NCBI GenBank assembly: GCA_963733765.1
Contig: CAVTEI010000007.1
Span: 1 to 64,000 of the forward strand
DNA: 64,000 nucleotides
Source of the DNA: DATKAS01 sp963733765
GTDB taxonomy: Bacteria; Actinomycetota; Acidimicrobiia; Acidimicrobiales; DATKAS01
Reading direction: 5' to 3'
In this document: positions 63,397-64,000 of the stretch, one piece after another
Numbering within the stretch: the first letter of the stretch is position 1
Layout of the letters: every line of letters starts with the position of its first letter
Notes under the pieces: generated by a model
Databases searched by the model: none
What the model saw: the letters and a program-made list of their open reading frames with translations, nothing else
Told to the model about the DNA's origin: nothing
Made by a program: the position numbers and the translations under genes

Positions 63397-64000
63397 TCAG
63401 CCCTCGCGGGCGGCCAGCCACGCCTCGAACTCGGCGCGACGCTCCTTGGAGATGGGGAACGTGCCGACCGTGCTGTCGCCCGCGGTGACACGTTCGAGCG
63501 CCCACTCCTCCTCGATCTCCTGCTTCACCGAGTCGGCCGCGATCTCCTCGACGAGCGCAGCGGGCAGCACGACCACACCCTCGCCATCGCCGACGAGGAC
63601 GTCGCCCGGGAAGATGGTGACCCCGGCGCAGGCGATCGGCACCTGGTGCTCGAGCGGCATGTGCACCCGCCCCCACGTCGCGGCGTGCGACGACTGGTGG
63701 TACACGGGCAAGCCGATCGTGCGGATGGCGGGCGTGTCGCGCAGCGCGCCGTCGGTGACGACGCCCGCGGCGCCGAGCAGCTTCGAGCGCATCACGAAGA
63801 TGTCGCCGATCGTGCCGGCGTCGGGCTCGCCCCGCGCCTCCATGACGAGCACCTCGTCAGCGGTGAGGCTCTCGACTGCCCGTCGCTGCGCGTTCTGTCC
63901 ACCGGCGAGATGCGTCAAGTCCTCACGTTGCGGTACGTAGCGCAGGGTGTGGGCGTACCCCACCATGCGCTGGCCCTCGACCACCGGTTTGAGCCCGCTG
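63397..64000 (-). CDS. RraA-family aldolase (4-hydroxy-4-methyl-2-oxoglutarate aldolase type), 5'-truncated by the window end
   Basis: At least 200 residues, entering at GLKPVVEGQRMVGYAHTLRYVP. GTIGDIFVMRSKLLGAAGVVTDGALRDTPAI carries the Arg-Asp pair of class II pyruvate aldolases (VTDGALRD). Then IGLPVYHQSSHAATWGRV, VTIFPGDVLVGDGEGVVVLPAALVEEIA and a C-terminal helix. These enzymes cleave HMG/CHA-type acids to pyruvate. First visible gene of the minus-strand operon RraA-RidA-ThDP-HpaI. The N-terminus lies outside the window. Confidence 0.86.
   Translation of the reverse strand, partial: SGLKPVVEGQRMVGYAHTLRYVPQREDLTHLAGGQNAQRRAVESLTADEVLVMEARGEPDAGTIGDIFVMRSKLLGAAGVVTDGALRDTPAIRTIGLPVYHQSSHAATWGRVHMPLEHQVPIACAGVTIFPGDVLVGDGEGVVVLPAALVEEIAADSVKQEIEEEWALERVTAGDSTVGTFPISKERRAEFEAWLAAREG

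Noticed and set aside
1..64000. tRNA, rRNA, riboswitch, prophage or integrase genes
   Set aside because: I looked for T-loop (GGTTCGAATCC-like) and acceptor pairings, rRNA signatures and integrase/transposase motifs and saw none that held up; a covariance-model scan was not possible here.

Overview
The window is about 68-70% G+C (estimated by eye) and carries actinobacterial hallmarks: many GTG starts, four-base GTGA stop/start overlaps, a mycothiol-type (MDMPI) isomerase fold, an F420/DDN-type nitroreductase, luciferase-like monooxygenases, and lipoproteins with LAAC/AAGC-type lipoboxes. My best guess is an uncultured or environmental actinobacterium, possibly Acidimicrobiia; that placement is inference. 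It reads as draft long-read sequence. The first 28 bases resemble an untrimmed Nanopore adapter fused directly to the interior of a gene. Single-base frameshifts break most genes in the first 23 kb, are absent from about 23-39 kb, and recur sparsely after that. I treat most broken genes as probably intact in the organism.

Layout. (1) 0-8 kb: surface-glycan cluster with nucleotidyltransferase, 3,5-epimerase, sugar methyltransferase, NAD-dependent epimerase, 2OG-Fe(II) oxygenase, PLP aminotransferase, a family-2 glycosyltransferase, a duplicated glycosyltransferase tail and a hard-to-see antisense methyltransferase. (2) 8.5-19.3 kb: cell surface, with two paralogous exported proteins (one with a Thr/Pro/Ala stalk and a sortase-like tail) around an antisense glycosidase lipoprotein, then a polytopic GT2, a WecG/TagA enzyme with an extra STAS-like tail, a signal peptidase I with a coiled-coil N-terminus, an ATP-grasp protein and a CHRD protein. 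(3) 19.4-26.7 kb: PEP-utilising mobile-domain protein, amidohydrolase, MDMPI protein, aldo/keto reductase, small proteins, a MetE-like protein and a tandem pair of tiny paralogous genes. (4) 26.8-33.8 kb: LysR regulator divergent from a seven-gene operon of alternating luciferase-like monooxygenases and alpha/beta hydrolases, a double tautomerase, a HAD-NTF2 fusion and an SDR.

(5) 33.9-37.4 kb (minus strand): compact operon SAM methyltransferase - MetE-like zinc protein - PEP-utilising protein. (6) 37.4-45.5 kb: alcohol dehydrogenase, histidine phosphatase, catechol 2,3-dioxygenase, TenA/heme-oxygenase-like protein, two IclR regulators, a MarR regulator, an intradiol dioxygenase, a DDN-type reductase and an SDR. 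(7) 45.5-50.5 kb: complete branched-chain-amino-acid-type ABC importer. (8) 50.5-56.9 kb: palindrome-rich control region, MetE-like protein, SAM methyltransferase, EaCoMT-like protein, an AbiEi/DUF559-like gene bracketed by three palindromic repeats, and a third PEP-utilising protein. (9) 57-64 kb: MBL hydrolase, esterase, HpaH-type hydratase, luciferase-like oxidoreductase, HpaI-type aldolase, ThDP enzyme, RidA protein and an RraA-type aldolase running off the end.

Regions 4-9 look like a catabolic island: uptake by the Liv-type importer, flavin-dependent oxygenation, extradiol or intradiol ring cleavage, hydrolysis/tautomerisation/hydration, then aldol cleavage to pyruvate. The most unusual theme is the repeated association of orphan PEP-utilising swivelling-domain proteins (three copies, with no ATP-grasp partner beside any) with MetE-fold zinc thiol-alkyltransferases (four copies) and class I SAM methyltransferases. 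I know of no described pathway that uses this combination.
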